64,000 nucleotides of DNA from Clostridiales bacterium. Its GTDB lineage: Bacteria > Bacillota > Clostridia > Lachnospirales > Lachnospiraceae. The position numbers were made by a program, and so were the translations under genes. Within the stretch, counting starts at the first letter, position 1, and every line of letters starts with the position of its first letter. The notes under the pieces were generated by a model. It saw nothing but the letters and a program-made list of their open reading frames with translations, did no database searches and was not told where the DNA came from. The stretch is from the NCBI GenBank assembly GCA_012735495.1, contig JAAYHD010000026.1, positions 27,180 through 91,179 on the forward strand. The letters are read 5' to 3'. Shown here one piece after another: positions 32,414 to 41,572 of this stretch.

Positions 32414-34201
32414 CTAGCGTATCAGTATAGCGCCAAAGCGGCATTTTTCTTTACATACACCACACTTGACACACTTGTCTTGATCAATGACATGAGCTTC
32501 CTTAACCTTACCGGAGATGGCATTGTTCGGGCAGCTCCTTGCACACAATGTACAGCCGCGGCATGCGTTCGGGTCGATTACGTAAGACAGAAGGGCCTTG
32601 CATACAGCAGCAGGACATTTCTTATCCTTAACATGGGCTATGTACTCATCCCTGAAGTAGCGGAGAGTAGAAAGCACCGGGTTGGGTGCGCTCTGGCCAA
32701 GGCCGCACAGGGCGTTTTCCTTGATGTAAACGCACAGCTCCTCCAGCTTGTCGAGATCTTCCATGGTTCCGTTGCCCTTGGTGATCTTGTCGAGAATCTC
32801 GTACAGACGCTTTGTTCCTACACGGCAAGGGGTGCATTTTCCGCAGGATTCGTCCACGGTGAACTCAAGGAAGAACTTGGCTATGTCAACCATGCAGTTG
32901 TCCTCGTCCATGACGATAAGTCCGCCGGATCCCATCATTGAGCCGATTCCTACAAGGTTGTCATAGTCAATCGGAATATCGTACTTGCTTGCAGGAATGC
33001 ATCCGCCGGACGGACCGCCTGTCTGGGCCGCCTTGAATTTCTTGTTGTTCGGTATTCCCCCTCCGATATCTTCCACAACTTCGCGGAGGGTGGTACCCAT
33101 AGGTATCTCTACAAGGCCGGTGTTCCTGATCTTGCCGCCCAGGGCAAATACCTTGGTACCCTTGGATTTCTCGGTACCCATGGAGCTGAACCATTCGGGT
33201 CCGTTAAGTATGATCTGAGGTATATTGGCATAGGTTTCAACGTTATTAAGCAGGGTAGGCTTCTGGAACAAACCCTTTTGTGCGGGGAACGGAGGACGCG
33301 GACGGGGTTCGCCGCGGTTGCCCTCAATGGATGTCATAAGGGCGGTTTCCTCACCGCATACGAAGGCGCCTGCTCCAAGCCTGAGCTCTATATCAAAATT
33401 AAAACCGGTTCCGAAAATATCCTTTCCAAGCAGACCGTACTCCCTGGCCTGGGCTATTGCCTTGTTCAGGCGTTCAATTGCAAGGGGATATTCGGCACGG
33501 ATATAAATGTATCCCTGGGACGCGCCGATTGCGTATCCTGCAATTGTCATGGCTTCCAATACCACATGGGGATCGCCCTCAAGAACCGAACGGTCCATGA
33601 ATGCGCCGGGGTCGCCCTCGTCGGCATTGCAGCATACGTATTTCTGGTCGGCATCATTGGCCCTGGCAAGCTTCCACTTGATTCCCGTAGGGAATCCGCC
33701 GCCGCCTCTGCCCCTGAGTCCGCTGTCTATAATAATCTGGATAACCTGTTCGGGTGTATACTGGGTAAGTACCCTTCCTAAAGCCTCATAACCTCCGGTT
33801 GCTATATATTCTTCTATGTTCTCCGGATTTATGATGCCGCAGTTGCGAAGGGCAATCCTGTACTGCTTCTTATAAAAATCGGTCTCGTTGATGGATTTGA
33901 TGCCTTCGTCGGTTATCTCCGCGTTATGAACCAGCCTGGATACAACCTGACCGTTTACGAGATGCTCATTTACGATTTCGGGAATATCCTCAGGCCTTAC
34001 CTTGGAATAGAAGGTGGGTCCCGGATACACAACGACGATCGGGCCGTAATCACATAATCCGTGACAGCCGGTCTCTACAACGGATACTTCATTTTTAATT
34101 CCGGCCTTTGCAATTTCCTTATTCAAGACTTCCAGTATCTTTGGCGCTCCGGCGGAAGTACACCCGGATCCACCGCAGACTAATACATGTGAGCGATACA
34201 T
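32414..34201 (-). CDS. hydB: NADH-binding flavoprotein subunit of the bifurcating hydrogenase (NuoF-like)
   Basis: 595 residues. An N-terminal thioredoxin-like [2Fe-2S] domain (CGGSGCTSAG) is followed by the NuoF core: FMN/NADH site GRGGGGFPTGIKW, CNADEGDPGAFMDR, an SLBB domain, and the [4Fe-4S] motif SCGKCTPCRVGTKRL. A C-terminal double [4Fe-4S] ferredoxin (CRGCTLCARSCPNNA, CVKCGVCKEKCRFGA) completes it. This is the layout of HydB subunits that, with HydC and HydA, couple NADH and reduced ferredoxin to hydrogen formation. AAAGGAGG precedes the ATG. Confidence 0.94.
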   Translation of the reverse strand: MYRSHVLVCGGSGCTSAGAPKILEVLNKEIAKAGIKNEVSVVETGCHGLCDYGPIVVVYPGPTFYSKVRPEDIPEIVNEHLVNGQVVSRLVHNAEITDEGIKSINETDFYKKQYRIALRNCGIINPENIEEYIATGGYEALGRVLTQYTPEQVIQIIIDSGLRGRGGGGFPTGIKWKLARANDADQKYVCCNADEGDPGAFMDRSVLEGDPHVVLEAMTIAGYAIGASQGYIYIRAEYPLAIERLNKAIAQAREYGLLGKDIFGTGFNFDIELRLGAGAFVCGEETALMTSIEGNRGEPRPRPPFPAQKGLFQKPTLLNNVETYANIPQIILNGPEWFSSMGTEKSKGTKVFALGGKIRNTGLVEIPMGTTLREVVEDIGGGIPNNKKFKAAQTGGPSGGCIPASKYDIPIDYDNLVGIGSMMGSGGLIVMDEDNCMVDIAKFFLEFTVDESCGKCTPCRVGTKRLYEILDKITKGNGTMEDLDKLEELCVYIKENALCGLGQSAPNPVLSTLRYFRDEYIAHVKDKKCPAAVCKALLSYVIDPNACRGCTLCARSCPNNAISGKVKEAHVIDQDKCVKCGVCKEKCRFGAILIR

Positions 34202-34218
34202 AATGTGACCTCCTTTGG

Positions 34219-34590
34219 TTAACCGACCATCTCGGATATGGTGTATTTTCTGACTATATTACCGCGTACCAAATGCTGGTCCACGATCTCCAGCACTTTT
34301 TCCGGCGTCATTTTTATATAGGTTACCTTGTCCTTGCCGGGTTCAATGACTTCAACGATCGGCTCGTATTGGCACAGCCCGATGCATCCGGTCGGAACCA
34401 CCGATACATTCGTCAGGCCTTTTTCATTTACCATATTGCTAAGGGCATCAAATACGGGCTTTGCGCCGCTGGCAAGACCGCAGGTTGCCATACCGACTAC
34501 GACGCGGGTCTTGTTGAACCTATCCTTGTCCAGACCTATCTCGGCCCGCATTCTTTCCCGAATTTCTCTCAATTCTTCAAGAGACTTCAT
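34219..34590 (-). CDS. Small thioredoxin-like [2Fe-2S] ferredoxin of the hydrogenase operon
   Basis: A 123-residue protein with a helical N-terminus (SLEELREIRERMRAEI) followed by a thioredoxin-like [2Fe-2S] fold: GMATCGLASGA provides the first cysteine, and VVPTGCIGLCQYEP the last two. Usually a fourth ligand lies close to the first. In clostridial hydrogenase operons this small gene (sometimes called hydD-like) sits between the HydC and HydB genes, as here. It is probably an accessory electron carrier or subunit of the complex; direct evidence for its role is limited. AAGGAGG is well placed. Confidence 0.82.
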   Translation of the reverse strand: MKSLEELREIRERMRAEIGLDKDRFNKTRVVVGMATCGLASGAKPVFDALSNMVNEKGLTNVSVVPTGCIGLCQYEPIVEVIEPGKDKVTYIKMTPEKVLEIVDQHLVRGNIVRKYTISEMVG

Positions 34591-34642
34591 TTGTCTTCCT
34601 CCTTGTAATCAAATATTCCGTACTCATATCTATTTCAAGGGA

Positions 34643-35137
34643 TTATTCATATTTTGCCAGGATTTCCTCAACGTCGTCCGGTGTAATCTTCCCGTAGACA
34701 TCACCGTTAATCATCATAACCGGTGCCAGTCCGCAGGCTCCGACACAGCGGCAGCAGTCCAATGAGAATTTTCCGTCCGGAGTGCACTCGCCGTCGGATA
34801 TGTTCAGCAGCTCCTTAAGCTTAAGAAGAATGTCGCCAGAACCCTTGACATAGCATGCCGTACCTAGACATACCGAGATCTGATACTTTCCCTTGGGGTT
34901 TAACGCGAATTGGGAATAGAAGGTTGCAATACCATATATCTTTTCAAGCGGAACGTTCAGCTCATTAGATATTATGGATTGAACTTCAATAGGCAGATAA
35001 CCGTAGATTTCCTGGGCTTTCTGCATTATGGGCATCAATGCGCCTTTCTGGTCCTTGAGTTCTGCAATTACAGCAAGCAGCTTCTCATGTTGTTCCTTGG
35101 TTCCCGCAAATGGAACCGTACAGTGTTTCACACCCAT
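34643..35137 (-). CDS. hydC: NuoE-like [2Fe-2S] subunit of the bifurcating hydrogenase
   Basis: 164 residues from the ATG at 35137, where GGAGG lies seven bases upstream (the frame runs 11 codons further). A four-helix N-terminal region (LMPIMQKAQEIYGYLPIEVQ) leads to the thioredoxin-like fold with ligands in CLGTACYVKGS and CCRCVGACGLAP, the NuoE signature. It passes electrons between the flavin of HydB and the rest of the complex. It is the first gene of the four-gene operon, behind a leader of about 245 bases. Confidence 0.94.
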   Translation of the reverse strand: MGVKHCTVPFAGTKEQHEKLLAVIAELKDQKGALMPIMQKAQEIYGYLPIEVQSIISNELNVPLEKIYGIATFYSQFALNPKGKYQISVCLGTACYVKGSGDILLKLKELLNISDGECTPDGKFSLDCCRCVGACGLAPVMMINGDVYGKITPDDVEEILAKYE

Positions 35138-35195
35138 GACATAACCTCCATCGTTTAATTTATCGTGCATTTGGCTGTATATATTAAAGCAAGCA

Positions 35196-35249
35196 AATTA
35201 CCATATTTTACTGTGACTTTTTTAACATTCACAATAAAATATGGTAATT
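35196..35249. repeat. Long inverted repeat in the hydrogenase leader
   Basis: Arms AATTACCATATTTTA (35196-35210) and TAAAATATGGTAATT (35235-35249) are perfect over 15 bp; GTGA/TCAC pairs continue the stem inward after a 2-base mismatch. A related GGTAATTTGC occurs again at 35352-35361. There is no T-run, so it is not a plain terminator. It lies 59 bases ahead of the hydC start. Confidence 0.75.
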
Positions 35250-35389
35250 ACCGCAGACAGATCGTTGTAATTTGTGCTTTTTTCAATTATGTGTTTTGAC
35301 CATGCATATAAGCGAAACGGGCTGAAAAATAGCATATTTCGCCTATTCTACGGTAATTTGCAGTATCCGGTTATGAACACTCATGGTAC

Positions 35390-35421
35390 ATTATATCACG
35401 GGATTGTTAAAATATCTACAA
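35390..35421 (-). promoter_or_regulatory. Hydrogenase operon promoter with Rex-like site
   Basis: On the minus strand TATAAT (35395-35390) is preceded by TTGTAGATATTTTAACAA (35421-35404). That 18-mer matches the clostridial Rex pattern TTGTTAA-N4-TTAACAA at 12 of 14 fixed positions. No good -35 hexamer is seen because the site occupies that region. Repression at high NAD+/NADH would suit a hydrogenase. Confidence 0.6.
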
Positions 35422-35659
35422 TAATATTTCACAAGGAAAATCAATTTTTTTGGCTTGTTATATGCAATATGTATAAATAAGCACAACCTTTTTTCGCCAT
35501 ATTCCTGATATTTCAATATTGGTCCGGAATTTATGCTATTTAACGCGCGCCTTTCTCTCTGCAATTGTATTTGAAATTGATATGTATTATAATAAATTAT
35601 GTGAATTATGCGTTTATTTGATAAAAACTGCGGAAGAATATATGGAAAGGTGCAGAAAA

Positions 35660-36967
35660 ATGAGCGAAAACATCAATACAAGCATGGATATGATGACAAG
35701 CGGACTGCCCGGCGGGCAGTTAAGGATTGCTCTGGATGACGAGCTTACCGTTTTATATGCCTCCGATTCATTCTATGAGCTGATTGAAATGAATGAAAGC
35801 AAACAGGCAAAGCCTGTCAAATCCATATTTAAAACGGTCTATTCGGCAGACATAATATTCTATACACAGCAAATTGCGGCACACAAGCAAAAGAACAGCG
35901 ACAACTTCATGCTGTTTTACAGGGTGCTTCAAAAGAACGGCAGCCTGAAATGGATTATGATTAACGGGAAAAAGACGGACGAGGTATACCAGAAGCAGAG
36001 CAAAACCTATCCCGTATTCTCATGCGTCGCCCTGGATATGTCCGATCACATGGCCGCTTTCAGAAGGATTGAGCAGGAGCTGGATTATCACCGCACAATC
36101 ATGGAGCTTTCAAGGGAACTGTTTTTTGAATATTTAATCGCAGCTGATACGCTTACATTTACCGAGCTGTTCCGCGAGGTATTGGGCAAGGAATCACAGA
36201 TCAAGGATTTCAGCAAACGGCTGGAAAAAACGAAGGTGATTCATCCCGAAGACCTCCCCGGCGTCTTAAAGGTATACAAGAGCATTATGGGAGGAAAGAA
36301 GCAGGCCATACTGGAATTGCGCTTAAAGACAAAGGACGGAGACATTGCGTCGTATATATGCTATGCTTCCATCATATATGATGAGAACAAGAACCCGTTC
36401 AAGGTTGTCGGAAAACTGACACAGGTACATACAAAGCAGGAAAACAGGAAAGAAATCCCACAGGCGGAACTGGACGCCCTGACCCGGGTATATACCAAGG
36501 AAAGCGCGGAGACCATGATAACAAACAGCCTCCGTAACCAGGATCCCGGAGACGTGTCCGCCCTCTTCATATGTGAAGTCCGCAATTACAAGGGCATAAA
36601 TGAGGTTGTAAAAATCGTGGAAGGGGAAAATGTCCTCGTTGCCGTATCCCGGATTCTTCAGGGCATGTTCAGAACGAACGATGTAATAGGAAGGGTTGGC
36701 CACGGCGATTTCGTCATATTTATAAACAACATCAGGTCGGACAGGATACTTTATGAAAAAGCCGAAACAATCTGCAGGGAAGTGGACAAGCTGTTCTCAT
36801 TCGACTACAATAAGAACAGCGTAAGCATCAGCATTGGAATCGCGCTGGTCAAGGGCCCGGCAGATTATGCTGAAATACTTGCGAATGCCAGGTCGGCGCT
36901 GGTCATGGCAAAGAAGGAGAGCAAAAGCTCATTCGAGATTTTCTGCCCTACACCGGGCAGAAATTAA
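35660..36967 (+). CDS. PAS-like sensor protein with degenerate GGDEF domain
   Basis: 435 residues from the ATG at 35660 (AGGTG seven bases upstream); a start at 35642 is also possible, and the open frame begins at 35519. Two PAS-like regions are suggested by LRIALDDELTVLYASDSFYELI and by the second half near FFEYLIAADTLTFTELF. The C-terminal 170 residues follow a diguanylate cyclase fold, but the signature GGDEF reads GHGDF (RVGHGDFVIF), so cyclase activity is doubtful. There are no membrane segments. It may bind GTP or a ligand, or act as a scaffold. It is transcribed alone, divergent from the hydrogenase operon. Confidence 0.72.
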   Translation: MSENINTSMDMMTSGLPGGQLRIALDDELTVLYASDSFYELIEMNESKQAKPVKSIFKTVYSADIIFYTQQIAAHKQKNSDNFMLFYRVLQKNGSLKWIMINGKKTDEVYQKQSKTYPVFSCVALDMSDHMAAFRRIEQELDYHRTIMELSRELFFEYLIAADTLTFTELFREVLGKESQIKDFSKRLEKTKVIHPEDLPGVLKVYKSIMGGKKQAILELRLKTKDGDIASYICYASIIYDENKNPFKVVGKLTQVHTKQENRKEIPQAELDALTRVYTKESAETMITNSLRNQDPGDVSALFICEVRNYKGINEVVKIVEGENVLVAVSRILQGMFRTNDVIGRVGHGDFVIFINNIRSDRILYEKAETICREVDKLFSFDYNKNSVSISIGIALVKGPADYAEILANARSALVMAKKESKSSFEIFCPTPGRN

Positions 36968-36976
36968 GAATTTGAC

Positions 36977-37004
36977 TTGTATTCCTGCCAACTTGTGATA
37001 TACT
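36977..37004 (+). promoter_or_regulatory. Promoter of asnS
   Basis: TTGTAT (36977-36982), 16-base spacer, TATACT (36999-37004). A TTGACT five bases further upstream is too distant (21-base spacer). Confidence 0.45.
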
Positions 37005-37053
37005 AATAAAAATAATAGGAAGTCCGCGGTTTGCGGATTGTGTGTGGATTATT

Positions 37054-37092
37054 GTGATTAATGTGACACTAGCATGTGTCATGGTTAATCAC
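37054..37092 (+). repeat. Inverted repeat in the asnS leader
   Basis: GTGATTAA-TG-TGACAC (37054-37069) and GTGTCA-TGG-TTAATCAC (37076-37092) pair over 14 bp with one small internal bulge and a 6-base loop. There is no T-run and no T-box sequence, so it is either an operator or an mRNA structure. Confidence 0.6.
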
Positions 37093-37181
37093 AGTAATTT
37101 TGTAATTATAAATCATAGTAATTTTATAAATTCAAAATTGCATAAATTGAATAAATCAAAATCAATAAAAGGAGTCAAGGT

Positions 37182-38573
37182 ATGGAATTGGTGGAAATCA
37201 GGCAGTTATACCGCAGCAGCGGGCAATTTATCGGCAAGACAATTACGGTCGGAGGCTGGGTCCGCAGCATAAGGGATTCAAAGACTTTCGGTTTCATCGT
37301 GCTTCACGACGGCACCTGCTTTAATACCCTGCAGGTGGTTTATAGCGACAAGCTGGATAATTTCAATGAAATATCCAAGTTGAATGTGGGCTCCGCAGTC
37401 ATTGTAACCGGTGAGCTGGTTGCTACTCCGCAAGCCAAGCAGCCATTTGAGATACAGGCTGTGAAGATAGAGGTTGAAGGAGCTTCGACCCCTGATTACC
37501 CGCTTCAAAAGAAGAAGCATTCATTGGAATTCTTAAGGACAATATCCCATTTAAGGCCAAGGACAAATACGTTTCAGGCGGTGTTCCGCGTCCGTTCCCT
37601 CATAGCGTATGCAATCCATAAGTTCTTCCAGGAAAGGAACTTCATATATGTGCATACACCGATAATCACGGGAAGCGATGCCGAGGGAGCCGGCGAGATG
37701 TTCAGGGTTACCACCCTTGACATTGACAATCCTCCGAGGACGCCGGACGGCAAGGTCGACGACAGCGAGGATTTCTTCGGCAAGGCAACCAATCTTACCG
37801 TAAGCGGCCAGCTTAACGGAGAATGCTATGCCCTGGCGTTCAAAAACATATATACCTTCGGCCCCACGTTCCGTGCCGAAAACTCCAACACGACACGCCA
37901 TGCGGCCGAGTTCTGGATGATTGAGCCCGAGATTGCGTTCGCGGACCTCAAGGACGATATGGAGCTTGCCGAGAGCATGCTGAAATACATTATCAACTAT
38001 GTGCTTGAGAACGCTCCCGAGGAAATGAACTTCTTCAACCAATTCATAGACAACGGCCTTTTAGACAGGCTTTCAAACGTGGTAAATTCCGAGTTTGGCC
38101 ATGTAACTTATACCGAGGCCATTAAGCTGCTTGAGAAGAACAATGATAACTTCGAATACAAGGCATACTGGGGCTGCGACCTGCAGACCGAGCATGAGCG
38201 CTACCTGACCGAGCAGGTATTCAAAAAGCCTGTATTCGTAACGGATTACCCCAAGGAAATCAAGGCTTTCTATATGAAGCTCAATGATGACAACAAGACG
38301 GTTGCCGCCATGGACCTGCTTGTACCGGGAATCGGAGAGATCATAGGAGGAAGTCAGCGAGAGGACGATTACGACAAGCTGCTTAAGCGCATGCAGGAGC
38401 TGAACTTCGACCTGGAGGACTACCGGTTCTATCTTGACCTTAGAAAATATGGATCGGTAAGGCATGCGGGATTCGGCCTGGGGTTTGAGCGCTGCGTAAT
38501 GTACCTCACGGGCATGAGCAATATCCGCGACGTCATCCCATTCCCGAGAACCGTAGGTAACTGCGACCTGTAA
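37182..38573 (+). CDS. asnS: Asparaginyl-tRNA synthetase
   Basis: 463 residues, normal length. The N-terminal OB-fold ([20 protein letters not shown]) binds the anticodon. The class II catalytic core follows, with motif 2 around [20 protein letters not shown] and motif 3 [21 protein letters not shown], ending [14 protein letters not shown], the typical AsnRS end (AspRS differs). It charges tRNA-Asn in the cytoplasm. AAAGGAG lies upstream. It has its own promoter and a structured leader, and a strong terminator follows at 38761. Confidence 0.96.
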   Translation: MELVEIRQLYRSSGQFIGKTITVGGWVRSIRDSKTFGFIVLHDGTCFNTLQVVYSDKLDNFNEISKLNVGSAVIVTGELVATPQAKQPFEIQAVKIEVEGASTPDYPLQKKKHSLEFLRTISHLRPRTNTFQAVFRVRSLIAYAIHKFFQERNFIYVHTPIITGSDAEGAGEMFRVTTLDIDNPPRTPDGKVDDSEDFFGKATNLTVSGQLNGECYALAFKNIYTFGPTFRAENSNTTRHAAEFWMIEPEIAFADLKDDMELAESMLKYIINYVLENAPEEMNFFNQFIDNGLLDRLSNVVNSEFGHVTYTEAIKLLEKNNDNFEYKAYWGCDLQTEHERYLTEQVFKKPVFVTDYPKEIKAFYMKLNDDNKTVAAMDLLVPGIGEIIGGSQREDDYDKLLKRMQELNFDLEDYRFYLDLRKYGSVRHAGFGLGFERCVMYLTGMSNIRDVIPFPRTVGNCDL

Positions 38574-38760
38574 GCGGAGGATATAAGGACAGTATTGTTA
38601 GAATATCCTTAAATATTCGGCCATATAGCAGGAAGCATGCGGTATACCGGGAAACATGCATCCGGAAAGAACGTATACAATAAAACAACCGGGATAATAA
38701 AAGAATATTAAAAGCTTAACATGAAATATTAAAACAGCATGAGTATGGATATAATAATAC

Positions 38761-38808
38761 GGCCCGGATTATATGATCTGCTTATACATCATATAAACCG
38801 GGCCTTTC
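38761..38808 (+). terminator. Terminator between asnS and the convergent esterase gene
   Basis: GGCCCGG (38761-38767) pairs with CCGGGCC (38798-38804), and TTATATGAT/ATCATATAA continue the stem inward. TTTCTT follows. The rest of the 38577-38903 gap (about 185 bases of AT-rich DNA) shows nothing else I can support. Confidence 0.85.
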
Positions 38809-38903
38809 TTATGTCTTGCTTTTTTACATGCTTTTTTCTTACCCTGCTTTTATCATGTTTTTATCAAGCCTGGAATACGCTTAAATCCGTAAATCCCATG
38901 AGC

Positions 38904-40418
38904 CTAAACATCGCAGTGCGTCCTGAAAGGAGCAAGGGGTATGCCGTTTGTCCCGAATACGGTCACGTCGCCGTAATTGGTCCAGCAGTACCTGGCGCAG
39001 ACCGGCTCAGCCACTTCATCTGATTTTACAAAGATGGTATTCCCCTTGATTAGGGCATTTGCAGGCTTGTACTGCTTGTCGTCCCCGGCTATTTCAAATC
39101 CGGACAGCTCGCCCTTGACCTTAAATCCGCCGTCCGCATACTTGAAATGCAGTTCAATTCCCCCGTCCCTGTATACAAAGCCTTTGTATATCGGTCCGAA
39201 GGCGTCTTTTTCATCAAGCCTTCCGTATACATGATAAAGTGCCTGCAGGGCCAGCCTTTCTCCCACCGGAGTCTTGTCCTTCGGATGTATTTCGTTAAAT
39301 TCCCCGCAGTCAAGGATTACGGCAATCCCGGTGTTTTTAACCGTCTGGAATGTCCTCATCTGGGCTTCCCGTATCAGGCACCAGTGCTTGTAATCGGGAT
39401 CCGACTCGTAGCGGTGCATGGGAAGCTGGACAAAAAGAAACGGCAGTTCGTCATCCTCCCAATCCTCTCTCCAATGGCGGATTAAGCGTGTCAGAAGCTT
39501 CTGGTAAAATTGGGGCTTATGGTCGTCGCTTTCCCCTTGGTAGTATATAAAGCCTGCAAGGGTATAGGGCATTACCCGCTTCAGCATGCAATGGTACAAT
39601 CCCGCCGGCCTGAAGGGGCTGAAGCTGTTAATCGGCCCGGGGTACAGGATCGGGCCGCAAATTTTCAGAACCTCTTCCCATGATATCTTTGGATTTTCCT
39701 TATAGCAGGCCGCAACCCTTTTCTCCCAATCCGCCTGATTGGCCAGGTAATCATTATATTCCTTAAGCTGCTCATCCAGGGTCTTTCCTTCAATATTCCT
39801 GTCATATTCGTCAACATAGGTGCGAAGGTCCCTGTCCTCTTCAAGGCTTTCCCTGCTCATCCACGCGCTGGCTGAGGTGCCGCCCCAATTGCAGCCGATG
39901 ATTCCGACCGTAACTCCCAGTTCCCTGGCAAGCCTTTTTCCGAAGAAGTAACCGACGGCGGACCAGGCCTTGGTACCCTCCGAACCGAACACCTCCCAGG
40001 AGGAGTTGCGTTCCTCTTTAAAGAACTGCTCGTCCATGTAGGCCATTTTCTTGGTATAGTAAAACCTGACCCCGGGGTTTACATCATTCCTTATGGCATC
40101 CATTCCCCCGGTACAGTTCTGAAGCTCGAATTCCATATTGGACTGGCCTCCGGCAAGCCACACCTCGCCGACCGATACGTCCTTGAAGGTTATCTCCCTG
40201 CCTTCGCAGGAAATCTTCATTTCGTATCCGTCACCGGCTTCCATAGGCGGAAGTATGGCGGTCCACCGGCCGTCCTTAACCTTTGCGTAAGCGGTAACTC
40301 CGCGGAAATGCACGGAAACAACCGAACCATCCTTGCCTTCCCCGAATATCCTGATATTCTTGTTTCTCTGAAGCACCATATGATCGCTGAATATGGCGGC
40401 AGCTCTGAATTCTCCCAT
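38904..40418 (-). CDS. Sialate O-acetylesterase-like enzyme (SASA/GDSL type)
   Basis: 504 residues, no signal peptide, so cytoplasmic. The N-terminus (FSDHMVLQRNKNIRIFG) and WLAGGQSNMEFELQNCTGG (catalytic Ser in GGQSNMEF) are typical of the SASA family. GFIYYQGESDD holds block III, and a C-terminal beta-sandwich follows. It would remove acetyl groups from sialic acid or other acetylated sugars. No sialic-acid genes are nearby, so hemicellulose-type acetyl sugars are equally possible. GGAGG is well placed. It is transcribed alone. Confidence 0.88.
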   Translation of the reverse strand: MGEFRAAAIFSDHMVLQRNKNIRIFGEGKDGSVVSVHFRGVTAYAKVKDGRWTAILPPMEAGDGYEMKISCEGREITFKDVSVGEVWLAGGQSNMEFELQNCTGGMDAIRNDVNPGVRFYYTKKMAYMDEQFFKEERNSSWEVFGSEGTKAWSAVGYFFGKRLARELGVTVGIIGCNWGGTSASAWMSRESLEEDRDLRTYVDEYDRNIEGKTLDEQLKEYNDYLANQADWEKRVAACYKENPKISWEEVLKICGPILYPGPINSFSPFRPAGLYHCMLKRVMPYTLAGFIYYQGESDDHKPQFYQKLLTRLIRHWREDWEDDELPFLFVQLPMHRYESDPDYKHWCLIREAQMRTFQTVKNTGIAVILDCGEFNEIHPKDKTPVGERLALQALYHVYGRLDEKDAFGPIYKGFVYRDGGIELHFKYADGGFKVKGELSGFEIAGDDKQYKPANALIKGNTIFVKSDEVAEPVCARYCWTNYGDVTVFGTNGIPLAPFRTHCDV

Positions 40419-40511
40419 GGCACATTCCTCCTATGTAAATATTGATATAATATAATCCGCCCGCTGTTCCGCCGGGCGGTGCTATAAATAAATCCTGTTT
40501 AATTTTCAAAT

Positions 40512-40994
40512 TCAATCATCCTTAAATATTATATGCCTTATTTTCTCCAGGGCAAAGAGCAGAATCATGCCCAGGATACCCGCTGACACAAGCTGACCGG
40601 CACCCACCGTAAGCATCATGAACGGTACCGGATCCGCCTCGAAATATGCGTATTTTAACACCCACGGTATTATGATGGCATTTACCAGGATGGGGGGAAC
40701 GGGAACCAGGAACTTGTTCTCCCTGAGCTGATAAGACAGGTAAGCCGCTATAAGCGTTGCCGCGGTTCCGAAGATTACGTCCAGGATTTCCGCGCTGAAA
40801 AGAAGGTTTGAAAGCAGGCATCCTATGGTTACGCCGGGAATGGCGGCAGGCGTAAAATAAGGCAGAATGGTCAATGCCTCCGCGACCCTGAACTGTATCG
40901 GTCCGAAGCTTGAGTATTGGAACACAAACACGAGAACAACATATAGAGCGGCTATGACAGCCGCCTGGGTGACGTATAACGTTTTCTTATTCAT
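40512..40994 (-). CDS. queT: QueT-type queuosine precursor transporter, ECF S-component
   Basis: 160 residues from the ATG at 40994 (GGGGAG seven bases upstream; the frame extends 14 codons). Five or six membrane helices are visible, beginning YVTQAAVIAALYVVLVFVFQ, with the family motif FGPIQFRVAEALTILPYFTP and VTIGCLLSNL. QueT proteins are substrate-binding components of ECF transporters for queuosine precursors. No preQ1 riboswitch is visible, as the upstream gene is only 20 bases away. The shared ECF ATPases must be elsewhere. Confidence 0.9.
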   Translation of the reverse strand: MNKKTLYVTQAAVIAALYVVLVFVFQYSSFGPIQFRVAEALTILPYFTPAAIPGVTIGCLLSNLLFSAEILDVIFGTAATLIAAYLSYQLRENKFLVPVPPILVNAIIIPWVLKYAYFEADPVPFMMLTVGAGQLVSAGILGMILLFALEKIRHIIFKDD

Positions 40995-41014
40995 TGTCCA
41001 TCTCCCCTGGTACT

Positions 41015-41554
41015 TCAGGCATACAGCCTTTCCCACTCATCCCTGGTCATTGAGTAGCACATAAGGTCGTAGGTGTTGCCGTTGTAAATCTTGGTGCAGT
41101 GCCTTAAGGTGCCCTCATAGTGGAAGCCGCATTTTTCAATAACGCGCCTCGATTTTTCATTATATGCGAAATGATGCACCGTTACAAGATCAAGATTCAA
41201 TTCGGTAAACGCATATGCCAGTACGGCCTTTACGGCTTCCGTTATTATGCCCTTGCCCCAGTAGTCCTCCGATAGGACGTATCCGATCATTCTTACATTG
41301 TCCGCGGATCTTAAATGGTCCTTATGAAGGCCCAGTGAACCGATAACCTTGTTGTTGACCTTCCAGACAATGGCCAGGACCTCGTCCTCCTCAATGAATT
41401 TCTTGATTATTGCCTTGGATTCCTCAAGGCTTTCGTGGGGCTTCCAGCCGGCGTTCGGGCCTATGTTGGGATTCTTGGCGTATTCGTACAGGTCCTCGCA
41501 ATCCGTATATCTAAAGGGCCTTAATATAAGTCTTTCCGTCTCCATTGTTTTCAT
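41015..41554 (-). CDS. GNAT acetyltransferase, RimJ/RimL type
   Basis: 179 residues. The start METERLILRPFRYTDCEDLY, the acetyl-CoA-binding EDYWGKGIITEAVKAVLAYAF and the end NEKSRRVIEKCGFHYEGTLR are the standard RimJ/RimL-type N-terminal protein acetyltransferase signs. The substrate may be a ribosomal protein, an antibiotic or another small molecule. GGGTGG precedes the ATG. It is tightly packed with queT, probably one transcript from the DUF1538 side or its own promoter. Confidence 0.87.
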   Translation of the reverse strand: MKTMETERLILRPFRYTDCEDLYEYAKNPNIGPNAGWKPHESLEESKAIIKKFIEEDEVLAIVWKVNNKVIGSLGLHKDHLRSADNVRMIGYVLSEDYWGKGIITEAVKAVLAYAFTELNLDLVTVHHFAYNEKSRRVIEKCGFHYEGTLRHCTKIYNGNTYDLMCYSMTRDEWERLYA

Positions 41555-41572
41555 AAATCATACCACCCTGTA

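Noticed and set aside
36968..37181. T-box riboswitch ahead of asnS
   Set aside because: No AGAGTA stem I, specifier or GGTGG T-box sequence was found; only a short inverted repeat.
40457..40479. CCGCCCG/CGGGCGG hairpin as terminator of queT
   Set aside because: The stem is good but no T-run follows on either strand, so I do not call it a terminator.
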